This document shows, piece by piece, positions 8,620-17,661 of a DNA stretch of 64,000 nt. The DNA is taken from positions 5,212,001 to 5,276,000 of the forward strand of contig NC_019745.1 of the NCBI RefSeq assembly GCF_000317555.1, in the 5' to 3' direction. The translations under genes and the position numbers were made by a program. Numbering within the stretch: the stretch's first letter is position 1; every line of letters starts with the position of its first letter. Under the pieces are notes generated by a model. It had not been told where the DNA came from. It searched no databases and saw only the letters and a program-made list of their open reading frames with translations. This DNA comes from Gloeocapsa sp. PCC 7428 (GTDB taxonomy: Bacteria; Cyanobacteriota; Cyanobacteriia; Cyanobacteriales; Chroococcidiopsidaceae).

Positions 8620-11052
8620 ATGTTGCAGACTACGGTTGCTCAAACTGCTGGTAAGCAAGCTTTAGTGTTGGACTTAGATAAAGTTAGCCTAGCGGATCTT
8701 GCTCTAGTCGGTGGCAAAAACGCTTCATTGGGAGAGATGATCCAGCGACTATCTACCCAAGGAGTTAATGTTTCGAGTGGTTTTGCTACCACCGCAACGG
8801 CTTATCGCTACTTTATTGAGTCGGCTGGGATAGAAGCAGAATTACGCCAGTTGTTTGCAGATTTAGATATTGAAGATGTGAACCAACTGCGACAAAAAGG
8901 TAGACAAGCGCGTTCATTGATTTTGCAAACACCATTTCCCACAGAACTTGAAGACGCGATCGCTGCTGCGTATGATAAGTTGTGTCAGCGTTACGGTTTT
9001 GATACCGATGTTGCGGTACGTTCTAGTGCTACTGCGGAAGACTTACCCGACGCAAGTTTCGCCGGACAACAAGAAACTTATCTCAACGTTCATGGCTTAG
9101 CCGCAGTTCTCGATGCTTGTCATCGATGCTTCGCTTCGCTTTTTACCGATCGCGCGATTTCCTATCGGCAAATTAAAGGATTTAACCACTTAGATGTTGC
9201 GCTTTCTGTCGGCGTGCAAAAGATGGTGCGATCGGACTTAGCATCTTCAGGAGTCATGTTCTCAATTGATACCGAATCTGGCTTCAAAGATACAGTGCTT
9301 ATCACCGCCGCGTATGGTTTAGGGGAAAACGTTGTGCAAGGAATGGTGAACCCTGATGAATACTTGGTGTTTAAACCAACCTTACAAGCAGGTTTTCGCC
9401 CGATTTTAGAAAAGCGCCTGGGAACAAAAGAACTCAAACTTATCTACGATGTTGGCGGTTCTAAGCAAACAAAAAACGTTCCTGTACCTCTCGATGACCG
9501 GATGCAGTTTACACTTAACGATGAAGAAGTTCTGCAACTCGCGCGTTGGGCTTGTTTGATTGAAGATCATTATTCCCAAGTGCGGGGAACTTTCACACCG
9601 ATGGACATCGAATGGGCAAAAGACGGTATTACAGGAGAAATGTTTATTGTCCAAGCACGTCCTGAAACGGTGCAGTCGCAAAAACATCAGAATTTATTAA
9701 AAAGTTACTCGCTACAAGAACACAGCCCAGTTCTTGTAAAAGGGCGGAGTATTGGCGAAGCGATCGGTCAAGGAAAAGTCCGCGTGATTCTGGATGTCCA
9801 CAAACTCGATCAGTTCAAAGCTGGAGAGGTTTTGGTGACGTATAAAACCGATCCTGACTGGGAACCAATTATGAAAAAAGCAAGTGCGATCGTCACGAAT
9901 CAAGGTGGGCGCACGTGTCATGCAGCCATTATTGCTCGCGAGTTAGGAATTCCAGCGATCGTCGGTACGGGGAATGCAATCAGCGTACTCAAATCTGGTC
10001 AAGAAGTCACCGTTTCGTGTGCCGAAGGTGAAGAAGGTAAAGTTTATCAAGGTATATTACCTTATAAAGTTCAAGAAGTCGCGCTAGAAAATTTACCGCG
10101 TACCCGCACGCAAATTACGATCAACTTGGGTAATCCTGCGGAAGCGTTTGGTGTTGCTGCGATTCCTAACGATGGTGTCGGGTTAGCACGATTAGAGTTT
10201 ATTATCGCTAACCATATTAAGGTGCATCCGTTGGCGTTGGTTCACTTTGACGAACTTCCAGAAAATGCGATTAAAGATGAAATTGCCACGTTAACTTGCC
10301 AATATGAACACAAGCCACAATACTTTGTTGATAAGTTAGCGCAAGGTGTAGCAACTATTGCAGCGGCTTTTTATCCAAAACCTGTAGTTGTTAGGCTATC
10401 AGACTTTAAGAGCAATGAATACGCTAATCTCTTGGGCGGAGGTGATTTTGAACCGCAAGAAGAAAACCCGATGCTAGGTTGGCGGGGAGCATCTCGATAT
10501 TATAGCGATCGCTACCGCGAAGGTTTTGCTTTGGAATGTCAAGCGATCAAAAAAGTGCGAGAGGAAATGGGCTTGACAAATGTCATCTTAATGGTTCCAT
10601 TTTGCCGCACGCCCGATGAAGGACGCAAAGTCTTAGTTGAGATGGCAAAACACGGCTTGGTACGCGGTGAAAATGATTTACAAGTCTATGTGATGTGTGA
10701 GTTACCTAGCAATGTGCTGTTAGCCGAGGAATTCAGCCAAGTTTTTGATGGTTTTTCGATTGGTTCTAACGATCTAACGCAACTTGCATTAGGCTTAGAC
10801 CGCGATTCAGCAATGGTTGCAGATTTATTTGATGAACGCAATGATGCGGTGAAAAAATTAGTGCAAATGGCGATCGCATCTGCTAAAAAATCCAAGCGCA
10901 AAATTGGTATCTGCGGTCAAGCCCCCAGCGATTACCCTGAATTTGCCCGTTTCTTAGTCGAACAAGGAATCGATTCAATTAGCCTTAACCCCGATTCTGT
11001 TCTGAAAACACTCCTACAAGTCGCTGAAGTAGAAGGAATAGTCAAATCATAA
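8620..11052 (+). CDS. ppsA: Phosphoenolpyruvate synthase
   Basis: 810 residues from ATG 8620; a TTG one codon upstream is also in frame, but AGAGGAAG at about 8605-8612 fits ATG. Converts pyruvate, ATP and water to PEP, AMP and phosphate, feeding gluconeogenesis. Domains: N-terminal ATP-grasp nucleotide-binding domain (KNASLGEM near 30, DVAVRSSATAEDLPDASFAG near 130), the central swivelling phosphohistidine domain with GGRTCHAAIIAREL (His about 434), and the C-terminal PEP/pyruvate barrel ending in GICGQAPSDYPEFA with the catalytic Cys. Full length. The USP gene follows 53 bp downstream. Confidence 0.96.
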   Translation: MLQTTVAQTAGKQALVLDLDKVSLADLALVGGKNASLGEMIQRLSTQGVNVSSGFATTATAYRYFIESAGIEAELRQLFADLDIEDVNQLRQKGRQARSLILQTPFPTELEDAIAAAYDKLCQRYGFDTDVAVRSSATAEDLPDASFAGQQETYLNVHGLAAVLDACHRCFASLFTDRAISYRQIKGFNHLDVALSVGVQKMVRSDLASSGVMFSIDTESGFKDTVLITAAYGLGENVVQGMVNPDEYLVFKPTLQAGFRPILEKRLGTKELKLIYDVGGSKQTKNVPVPLDDRMQFTLNDEEVLQLARWACLIEDHYSQVRGTFTPMDIEWAKDGITGEMFIVQARPETVQSQKHQNLLKSYSLQEHSPVLVKGRSIGEAIGQGKVRVILDVHKLDQFKAGEVLVTYKTDPDWEPIMKKASAIVTNQGGRTCHAAIIARELGIPAIVGTGNAISVLKSGQEVTVSCAEGEEGKVYQGILPYKVQEVALENLPRTRTQITINLGNPAEAFGVAAIPNDGVGLARLEFIIANHIKVHPLALVHFDELPENAIKDEIATLTCQYEHKPQYFVDKLAQGVATIAAAFYPKPVVVRLSDFKSNEYANLLGGGDFEPQEENPMLGWRGASRYYSDRYREGFALECQAIKKVREEMGLTNVILMVPFCRTPDEGRKVLVEMAKHGLVRGENDLQVYVMCELPSNVLLAEEFSQVFDGFSIGSNDLTQLALGLDRDSAMVADLFDERNDAVKKLVQMAIASAKKSKRKIGICGQAPSDYPEFARFLVEQGIDSISLNPDSVLKTLLQVAEVEGIVKS

Positions 11053-11105
11053 AATTCCAATAATTACCCATTACCCATTACCAAATTTCATTGAGGAACG
11101 TTTCT

Positions 11106-11630
11106 ATGTATACCAGAATTCTCGTTGCACTTGATCGTTCTCCTATGAGTGAACAAGTTTTTCAGCAAGCTATTGATGTAGCTAAAGCAACAAATGCAAA
11201 TATTATGTTATTGCACGTTCTTTCTCCCGACGAAGAGGGAAGTCCTGACATTTCTTTGATGCGAGAAGAATACTATCCTGGCTTAAGCAGTGAAATCGCT
11301 GAGTTGCATCGTCAGCAATGGCGCGAGTTTGAAACGCAAGGAATTGAAATGTTACGCGATCGCAGCGAACAAGCTACAAAAGCAGGTGTGAAAGCTGAAT
11401 TTGAGCAAGTTTTTGGTACTCCTAGTCGCGTGATTTGTGACTATGCACGTAAGTGGAAAGCCGATTTAATTATCTTAGGGCGGCGCGGTCATTCTGGTAT
11501 TAAAGAGTTGTTTCTTGGTAGTGTGAGTAATTATGTCCTTCACCATGCGCCAGCCTCGGTTTTGACGATTCAATCTAGTGGTAAGGATACTCAGGTTAGC
11601 CAAAAGCAACAAGCTGAAGTATTATCGTAA
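11106..11630 (+). CDS. Universal stress protein, UspA family
   Basis: 174 residues from ATG 11106, chosen because GAGGAA (11093-11098) lies just upstream; a TTG at 11091 would run through the ribosome site. A single USP domain: MYTRILVALDRSPMSE at the N-terminus and the nucleotide-binding signature GRRGHSGIKELFLGS near 140, matching G-x2-G-x9-G-S, so it probably binds ATP. A helical insert (about 50-85) is typical of cyanobacterial versions. Its place 53 bp after ppsA with a strong terminator behind it suggests co-transcription or a short own transcript. Confidence 0.92.
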   Translation: MYTRILVALDRSPMSEQVFQQAIDVAKATNANIMLLHVLSPDEEGSPDISLMREEYYPGLSSEIAELHRQQWREFETQGIEMLRDRSEQATKAGVKAEFEQVFGTPSRVICDYARKWKADLIILGRRGHSGIKELFLGSVSNYVLHHAPASVLTIQSSGKDTQVSQKQQAEVLS

Positions 11631-11637
11631 CTTTCAA

Positions 11638-11675
11638 AACTGCTGCTAGTTTCTTACTAGCGCAGTTGTTTTTTT
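11638..11675 (+). terminator. Rho-independent terminator after the USP gene
   Basis: The stem AACTGC-TG-CTAGT / ACTAG-C-GCAGTT (11 pairs with a small internal loop) encloses a TTCTT loop and is followed by G and seven T. It begins 8 bp after the USP stop codon. Confidence 0.87.
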
Positions 11676-11827
11676 AACTACATAGACGTAGTCTTCCCGA
11701 AGGGTAGGACACAAAAAACACAAGGAAAATAAGAGAGCAATTTCATATTGTTTCAATATCACTAACATAATCTGTTACTAATTCAATTACCTATTACCTG
11801 TTACCCAAGTTAGGAATAAAGGAGAAA

Positions 11828-12373
11828 ATGATGCGTTTCAGAAGAAAGCGAAGGTCGGTATACCGATTTATTTTAAAAACTTTGTTTTGGCTATTATTAC
11901 TAGGAATTTGGACAACGATTATATTTCTAGGTACAGGAACTTTTCTATCACAACCAGTACTTGCAGTGGTTAATCAAATTGAAGCGCCAGGAGAAATACT
12001 TTATCGTTCGCAGCAGCGATTACAAGATTCTTCCGGAAATTATTGGCAGGTCATTTTATTTAAGCAAGTTCAAATTGGACAACCTCCTTTAGTTAATTTA
12101 AGACTTGTTGGATTTCCAGGAGTTGCTGAGTTAATTCATCCACAACCACTGCGAATAACAACGCCTACGGGTGAAATTTTAACGGCAAATGATGTGTTTT
12201 TAGTCGAAGCACCAGCACCAACTATTGGTCAATATGATGTCAGAAATATTTTGCCTAACTTACCTGTAGAATCACTGCAACTCATTTTACCTTTAGCTGG
12301 CGATCGCTTTATCAATATTTCTGTGCCGCGATTTGTTGTACAAGAATGGCAGGAAGTTGCTGCTAAAGCATAA
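11828..12373 (+). CDS. DUF3122 family membrane-anchored protein
   Basis: 181 residues. A basic start (MMRFRRKRRSVYR), then one hydrophobic segment (about 17-40), then an exported domain with YRSQQRLQDSSGNYWQVILF near 60 that resembles the cyanobacterial DUF3122 family. Function unknown. AAAGGAG at 11818-11824 favours the second of the two tandem ATGs (11831), one codon in. The following membrane gene starts 47 bp downstream on the same strand, so the two are probably one transcript. Upstream lie heptamer repeat remnants. Confidence 0.75.
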   Translation: MMRFRRKRRSVYRFILKTLFWLLLLGIWTTIIFLGTGTFLSQPVLAVVNQIEAPGEILYRSQQRLQDSSGNYWQVILFKQVQIGQPPLVNLRLVGFPGVAELIHPQPLRITTPTGEILTANDVFLVEAPAPTIGQYDVRNILPNLPVESLQLILPLAGDRFINISVPRFVVQEWQEVAAKA

Positions 12374-12420
12374 ATAATGATTGTTTTGGTGCATCAGCAA
12401 AAACACCGGAGAAATTGATT

Positions 12421-13740
12421 ATGATGCATAAAAGATGGCGTACTGTCGGCATAGGATTTCTCTGCACCTTACTATTGTTACTCGTCTTCTTTGCTACGCC
12501 AGTTTGGTCATTGGTCAGTCGTAGTGGAGATCAAGTCATTATCGGTGCAGATGAAGTGATTGCCGACGACCTGTATGTTGCTGGTCGGACAATTACAATT
12601 AATGGCATTGTCAACGGCGATCTTGTTGCTGCTGGTCGTTTAATTACAATCAATGGTACAGTCCAAGGCGATCTTATAGCTGCTGGTCAAGCAGTTGTCA
12701 TAAACGGTACTGTAAACGACGATCTCCGAGTCGTTAGTCAAGTTACACAGTTGAGTTCCAATGCCCGCATCGGGGATGATGTTGTTGCTGCTGGTTGGAG
12801 TTTTGAAAGTGTTGCTGGTAGTACAGTAGCAAGCGATTTAGCTTTTGCCGGATGGCAAGCACTGTTAGCAGGGAGTGTTGGGCGAAATGTCATCGGCAGT
12901 ATGGCAGCATTAGAACTGCGTAGTAGCGTTGGTAGTAATGTTAATGTTGCAATGGGTGCTGAAGGCGACGCACCTGAAGCTTATCCGCCGTTTTTCCCTC
13001 AACCACTCGTTCCAGTTCCTCAATTACGCGCGGGTTTAACGGTAGCAGATTCGGCGCAAATCGGTGGCAATTTAACTTACAGATCTCCTGATGTTGTAAA
13101 CATTAGTCAGCAAGCACAAATCGCTGGTGGTGTCTTACGTGAAGAGTTACCAGAAGTCGAAACAGCTGCACCAGATCCGGTAGCAACAATTGCTCAACAG
13201 TTACAGTACTTTATTGCTTTGGTGTTGGTAGGATGGCTATTGTTTAAGTTTGTACCAAATTGGCTGCAAAGCTTAGCGGCGATCGCATCTTCTAAACCAC
13301 TACCGAGTTTAGGATGGGGTATTGTGATGTTTCTGGCGGTTGGAGTTATCGCAATTGCGATCGCTTTTGTGACGTTTGTTCTCACAGCTTTATCCGCAAT
13401 TACTTTACCTGTTCTTATCTTCCCAATCTTGGGTTTGGGAATACTCGCTAATCTGGCGCTGATTGTTGCGTTCTTCGTATTTGCAACGTTTGTCCCGCAA
13501 GTTGTTATCAGTTTACTTGGTGGACGTTGGTTAATGCAAAAACGACAACCAAGCACATCATCAAAGCGTTTTGTTTCCCTCGTGGTAGGTTTATTAGTAT
13601 TTGCACTTTTGACTGCAATTCCGGTAGTAGGCGGATTACTGCATCTCATTACTATCTTTCTTGGCTTGGGCGCGTTGTGGATCTGGACACGCAACAAACG
13701 CGATCGCACATCAACCGAGCGTCAATTAACAGCAGTATAG
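12421..13740 (+). CDS. Polymer-forming (bactofilin-like) repeat protein with C-terminal membrane domain
   Basis: 439 residues from ATG 12421 (GGAGAA at 12408-12413; the TTG at 12415 is too close to it). N-terminal membrane segment (about 12-30), then a beta-helix-like run of repeats of the type I-N-G-T-V-x-G-D-L-I-A-A-G (about 45-150), as in polymer-forming cytoskeletal proteins, a second small repeat block near 210-240, and four strongly hydrophobic segments from about 260 to 430. Repeats and membrane part suggest an envelope-associated scaffold. It ends one base before the stop of the convergent 1040-residue gene. Confidence 0.75.
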   Translation: MMHKRWRTVGIGFLCTLLLLLVFFATPVWSLVSRSGDQVIIGADEVIADDLYVAGRTITINGIVNGDLVAAGRLITINGTVQGDLIAAGQAVVINGTVNDDLRVVSQVTQLSSNARIGDDVVAAGWSFESVAGSTVASDLAFAGWQALLAGSVGRNVIGSMAALELRSSVGSNVNVAMGAEGDAPEAYPPFFPQPLVPVPQLRAGLTVADSAQIGGNLTYRSPDVVNISQQAQIAGGVLREELPEVETAAPDPVATIAQQLQYFIALVLVGWLLFKFVPNWLQSLAAIASSKPLPSLGWGIVMFLAVGVIAIAIAFVTFVLTALSAITLPVLIFPILGLGILANLALIVAFFVFATFVPQVVISLLGGRWLMQKRQPSTSSKRFVSLVVGLLVFALLTAIPVVGGLLHLITIFLGLGALWIWTRNKRDRTSTERQLTAV

Positions 13741-13741
13741 A

Positions 13742-16700
13742 TTACAATCTCATCTGAATCTGATGCACGATACTTTTATCTTTGATTTTGTCATCATTCG
13801 CTAATAGTAGAATCTTACTAACTACCTCACTGATCTTTGAATTGCCACTATCGGTAAAAGGCAAGAAGATTCTCTGTTGTTTTCCCCAGCGATCTGGAAC
13901 AACGCAAAGATGATGTCCTGGTTCGATGTGAATTGCTGCACTAGCAAGATGTACTTGATAGCAAGCGAGTTTTCCTTGTACCTGCGCAAAATGTCCTGCA
14001 ACAGTCACATTTGCTAAACCCAAATCAGCAACTAGCCTCTGAATTAAATCACCGCGTTGTTGATAAGTTTCTGGAGATAAACGCACTTCTTTCTCGCGTT
14101 GGGCTACTGAAACGACTAAATCAGCATCACGCATCACTTCAGAGAATACGATTGGCGGGATATCAATTAACGGTAACGCTGTTCCATCAATAAATTGATT
14201 GGCTTGAAAATAAATGCGATCGCTTGTAATCTCCGCGAATGCGGATAAATAATAACTAACATCTTGAAACTCAAAATAGGCGACCAAATCTAATTCTGGA
14301 AAAACTTTAAACGGTATAGGATACTCGCCATAACCAAGCTGCCAACCGCGCGATTGCAATAACCTTACAACAACCCGCGATTCTAGTTTATGTCCTGCAA
14401 AGCGATATGAATAATTATAAGTTTCTTGTTCCGCAGGGGTGAGCAAGTAAAGTTCGCGAAACACTTGTTTAAAAGGTTGTACAAGCCGTTGATGAACAAT
14501 TTCTTGTTGCCATGCTGCTAGTTCGCCTTTGTGAAAAAGATGATACGGATGAGCGATATAAGTTTGATTTTGTAATGGTATCAATTTACCATCTAAGTTT
14601 TGTATTGCCAAGGCATCAGCTATAAACAAACCACAGCTTTGTTCTGTCAATAAAACAAGTTGATTCAAGATATCCCGTGCGATCGGGATTTGGCTCAAGA
14701 CACTCAGTTCCTCGTAGCTTAATGACTGTCCTGTTGCCATTATTTCCTCAAAATGACGGCGAAAGCGAGTCATCTGATTGCGCAGTTGCTGCACCGTTGC
14801 TTTAATTTCCGTATAAGTTGGATTTTGGCGAACAACCCCAGGCACAGACTTAAGCAAGCGATCGCCTCGGTGTACAATAAGTTGCACGTCGGCTTGGCTC
14901 AAAGCAAGTGTGACTTGATATTCACCAACTGACCAATGACACGTTTCTGGCGCTATCTTTTGGTTGAAACGCGCCTCCATCATTGACTCTAAGCGTTGCA
15001 CGTTAGGATAGCCTGCAACTTGTGCTAAATACGCTAAAGCGTGTTGCACTGCTGTCTGTTCATTCGCTTGTTTTTCTGCACCAAATTTCTTGCTTTCTTT
15101 GAGAAACTGCTGTAGAAATAAATAACGTTCTAGAACTTCTTCTTGTCCTCGTTCGAGGGGTAACAAGCCATAAGCTTTGACAGCGATTTGTTTGCGTTTA
15201 GCTAGTGACTGTTCAATTTCTGTACGATTCCAACCAGCGATCGCCTCGATTAAAAATACAGTATTCTTATCAAAAACTTTAGCTTCACGCCATAGCTTCC
15301 AAATTTCTTCCCTTAAATTCCCTGCTTGTACAAAAGCACTTCTCAGCGCAGCAACTATTTTCAAATCAAGTTCTACTTTAAATGTATCGGCAGTGTTTTG
15401 TTTAATAATTTTCAGCGTAGTTATGAGAGGTAATGCTTCATCCCAACCTAAAGCTACACACAATACATTCTGGCTATTTTGAGCAATAGGTAGTAAATAT
15501 TTTAATGAGATAGAAGGTACTGTTTGCAACTGGGCAATCAGTGCTTGACGATCGCTAGGTGATTCTGGTTCAGTGTCGGTTGCTTGTGCCAAGTTAACCA
15601 CAGCTTTAGTGATTCTATCTTGCCATTTAACTTTGTTCGTACTCCTAAAATACTTGTGCGCGTGAGAACACACAAGCTTACCAAGCTGGTAAAAACTATG
15701 TTGTCTAGCAGCTTCTAGTAAATAATAACTACCTTGGAATTTCTTAATTTGCGTCAGGATGTGGTAATTTTGTTTTGAAAGATTTTGTGCTGTTTCCCGT
15801 GCTAGTTTGTCACAATATTCTAAAATTATTCGACTAAATTCGTCACTAACTTGTGTGTGAAAAGGAGTGACAAATCCATCAGCCATTAATTCGCAAGCAT
15901 CACGAAGAATTAGCGGTAAATGTTGCACAGCTTGACAAAATTCTGTATAGCTAAAACGTCTATGTTCGTATAAGCGATTCATCAAGCGTGGAAAGTAATA
16001 GCAAAGTCCTTTGTCTGATTGTGAGTAGAAACCGCGTCCATAAATTTGATATGCCCGAATCGACTTACAACTGTCAAAATCATATGGGTAAGCATACACA
16101 TCAAATTGCGATCGCCATTGCTGTTGTTGAGATTGAGCATCCAAACCGTAACCAAGAATATTTTGAGGAATGTAGTACATTTTCCCAAAGTAATCAGAGG
16201 GATCAAATGGTCCAAAATCCCACTTTCCAAGCACAAGTTGTTCAACAAGATGTAAGTTTTGCAAAGAGGGTGGTAGTTCTAGTAGTAAGGTTAAACAACC
16301 TTCTAAAGTTGGTGTTAAATATAAATCAGGAACACAGCAAATACTCTGACGCTGTTTAATTTCGACTTCGTTGGTATAAAAGGGATTGGCTAGGATTTGT
16401 GTCAATCTATTTGCTAGGCGATCGCAGATATCAGGTGGAGTAAATTTAATCAAGCAAGCAGTTAAAATTTCTACAATAGCCTGATACTCCGGTACATTGA
16501 GTATGTAAGAACTCTGCCAAAGCATCGGATTGAAATACATATCAGCCGCCAAGCTACCTAGTTTATGTACTGGTATGCGTGTTGCTAATTGCTCTAAACT
16601 TCTTTGTACCAGTGTCTGCAAAGAATGCTCAAAATCTTGAGGTATGATCCAGCCAAAAATTGTATGCCCACCATTGGTACTGATTATTTCCTCTTTCAAG

Positions 16701-16864
16701 GTTGCCATTTCACCCGCAAGTAGCAACTCGTATATTCCCTGTTGCGTATAAAAACGTTGATAACTTTTAATTCTTTGCTCTATCTGCCATACATCTGCAA
16801 GTAAAGAGGAAATCTCTTGTTCAAATAAGGCAACTCTTTCTTGCAACAAGGTTGGTATTTCCAT
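13742..16864 (-). CDS. Large protein with DUF4132-type C-terminal domain
   Basis: 1040 residues, soluble, no signal or membrane segment. The first 800 residues are mostly helical and not recognised. The C-terminal 220 match the pattern I associate with DUF4132 (MolR/YehI-type) proteins: LLQSRGWQLGYGEYP near 835, FSEVMRDADLVVSVA around 908-921, GKLACYQVHLAS near 964, LPF near 1001, and SKILLLANDDKIKDKSI near 1016 just before the end. DUF4132 proteins have no established biochemical role. The gene directly upstream on the same strand encodes a Gly-Gly-ending beta-grasp-like protein. Its stop abuts the convergent bactofilin-like gene. Confidence 0.72.
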   Translation of the reverse strand: MEIPTLLQERVALFEQEISSLLADVWQIEQRIKSYQRFYTQQGIYELLLAGEMATLKEEIISTNGGHTIFGWIIPQDFEHSLQTLVQRSLEQLATRIPVHKLGSLAADMYFNPMLWQSSYILNVPEYQAIVEILTACLIKFTPPDICDRLANRLTQILANPFYTNEVEIKQRQSICCVPDLYLTPTLEGCLTLLLELPPSLQNLHLVEQLVLGKWDFGPFDPSDYFGKMYYIPQNILGYGLDAQSQQQQWRSQFDVYAYPYDFDSCKSIRAYQIYGRGFYSQSDKGLCYYFPRLMNRLYEHRRFSYTEFCQAVQHLPLILRDACELMADGFVTPFHTQVSDEFSRIILEYCDKLARETAQNLSKQNYHILTQIKKFQGSYYLLEAARQHSFYQLGKLVCSHAHKYFRSTNKVKWQDRITKAVVNLAQATDTEPESPSDRQALIAQLQTVPSISLKYLLPIAQNSQNVLCVALGWDEALPLITTLKIIKQNTADTFKVELDLKIVAALRSAFVQAGNLREEIWKLWREAKVFDKNTVFLIEAIAGWNRTEIEQSLAKRKQIAVKAYGLLPLERGQEEVLERYLFLQQFLKESKKFGAEKQANEQTAVQHALAYLAQVAGYPNVQRLESMMEARFNQKIAPETCHWSVGEYQVTLALSQADVQLIVHRGDRLLKSVPGVVRQNPTYTEIKATVQQLRNQMTRFRRHFEEIMATGQSLSYEELSVLSQIPIARDILNQLVLLTEQSCGLFIADALAIQNLDGKLIPLQNQTYIAHPYHLFHKGELAAWQQEIVHQRLVQPFKQVFRELYLLTPAEQETYNYSYRFAGHKLESRVVVRLLQSRGWQLGYGEYPIPFKVFPELDLVAYFEFQDVSYYLSAFAEITSDRIYFQANQFIDGTALPLIDIPPIVFSEVMRDADLVVSVAQREKEVRLSPETYQQRGDLIQRLVADLGLANVTVAGHFAQVQGKLACYQVHLASAAIHIEPGHHLCVVPDRWGKQQRIFLPFTDSGNSKISEVVSKILLLANDDKIKDKSIVHQIQMRL

Positions 16865-17056
16865 AATTTATATCTTTAACTGAATGCTATGAACTATGGC
16901 AGTCTCGTTGGGATCGTTAGGACATTGGAGGTACGAATAGCCATTACCCTCATTAATTTTCACCCCTGACCTCTGCTATATAAGCGCCTTCGACTGAAGT
17001 CGAGGCTACTTAAGCAAAGTTGACGAGCGCACACTAATATGAGAGTTTGATCGCTA

Positions 17057-17106
17057 AGTCTACAAAGGTGGACTTTGCTTGTTTAGCTGCAAATAAATCC
17101 GCTAAG
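17057..17106. repeat. Dispersed double-hairpin repeat, copy A
   Basis: Contains AGTCTAC-AAAG-GTGGACT, a 7-bp stem with one wobble pair and a 4-base loop, followed by a TTTGCTTGTTTAGC linker and a CGCTAAGC tail. Related copies lie at 42845-42895 and 34081-34132. This copy ends 8 bp from the stop codon of the minus-strand beta-grasp gene, inside the 250-bp gap before the DUF4132 gene. Confidence 0.75.
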
Positions 17107-17114
17107 CGTTCATG

Positions 17115-17555
17115 TTAACCACCTACCAGTGGCATTAACCGCAAGAATGTCACTTTTGTTTCTTGACTCAGCGTTATTTCTGCTTCTAAGTTTTCTACTT
17201 GCTGACCGTTGACTAAAATTATGTATGCCCCATTACTAAACGCTTGTAATGCCTTTTGTACTTCTATTTTGGTATCAATTTGAAGTGTATTATGTGGCCT
17301 TGAAGGAAAGCGTACGGCTCCTTGTCGTGCTTGCTCAGTAATTTCTGATGTGGTTAAATACTGACGCTCTAAAGCACGATGTACTTGCTGTGCGTCCATT
17401 TGATGTTGCATCTGTAACTCGCTAATCTGCGCTTCTACGCTGCGTTGAATCAGTTCAGCGACTGTGAAGTGTTGAGAATACAATAAGACTTCTGGCAACT
17501 GTGGTGCCTCTGGAAGCCCACCAAAAACTTGCGTGCGAACTGCGATCGCTGGCAT
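17115..17555 (-). CDS. Small beta-grasp (MoaD/ThiS/ubiquitin-like) protein ending in Gly-Gly
   Basis: 146 residues from ATG 17555. Residues 1-11 and 20-28 look like a beta hairpin. A long helical stretch follows (30-80), and the end reads AYIILVNGQQVENLEAEITL then KVTFLRLMPLVGG, with Gly-Gly as the last two codons before TAA. This order, with an NG turn, a TL element, a strand V-x-F-x-x-x-x-P and terminal GG, is the layout of MoaD and ThiS, whose C-terminal Gly is adenylated or thiocarboxylated. The helical middle is longer than in an 80-residue MoaD. It lies just upstream of the DUF4132 gene. No E1-like enzyme is seen in the window, so sulfur carrier, protein modifier and structural mimic all remain open. 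Confidence 0.6.
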   Translation of the reverse strand: MPAIAVRTQVFGGLPEAPQLPEVLLYSQHFTVAELIQRSVEAQISELQMQHQMDAQQVHRALERQYLTTSEITEQARQGAVRFPSRPHNTLQIDTKIEVQKALQAFSNGAYIILVNGQQVENLEAEITLSQETKVTFLRLMPLVGG

Positions 17556-17661
17556 AGTACACCTGCCTTTTGCTAAGGGTTAGAACAAGTGTACTACTAA
17601 CTAAAAAAGCGATCGCACCATTTAAAGTAAATACAAGATATCTTTAAGCGAACCTAGTAAT

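Noticed and set aside
15988-16359. Plus-strand open frames of 60-123 codons inside the 1040-residue gene
   Set aside because: They are antisense shadows with no ribosome site and no recognisable protein pattern.
13742-17555. A complete ubiquitin-like conjugation operon (E1, E2, JAB)
   Set aside because: No adenylation loop, E2 Cys motif or JAMM motif could be found in the 1040-residue protein or neighbours; only the carrier-like protein is supported.
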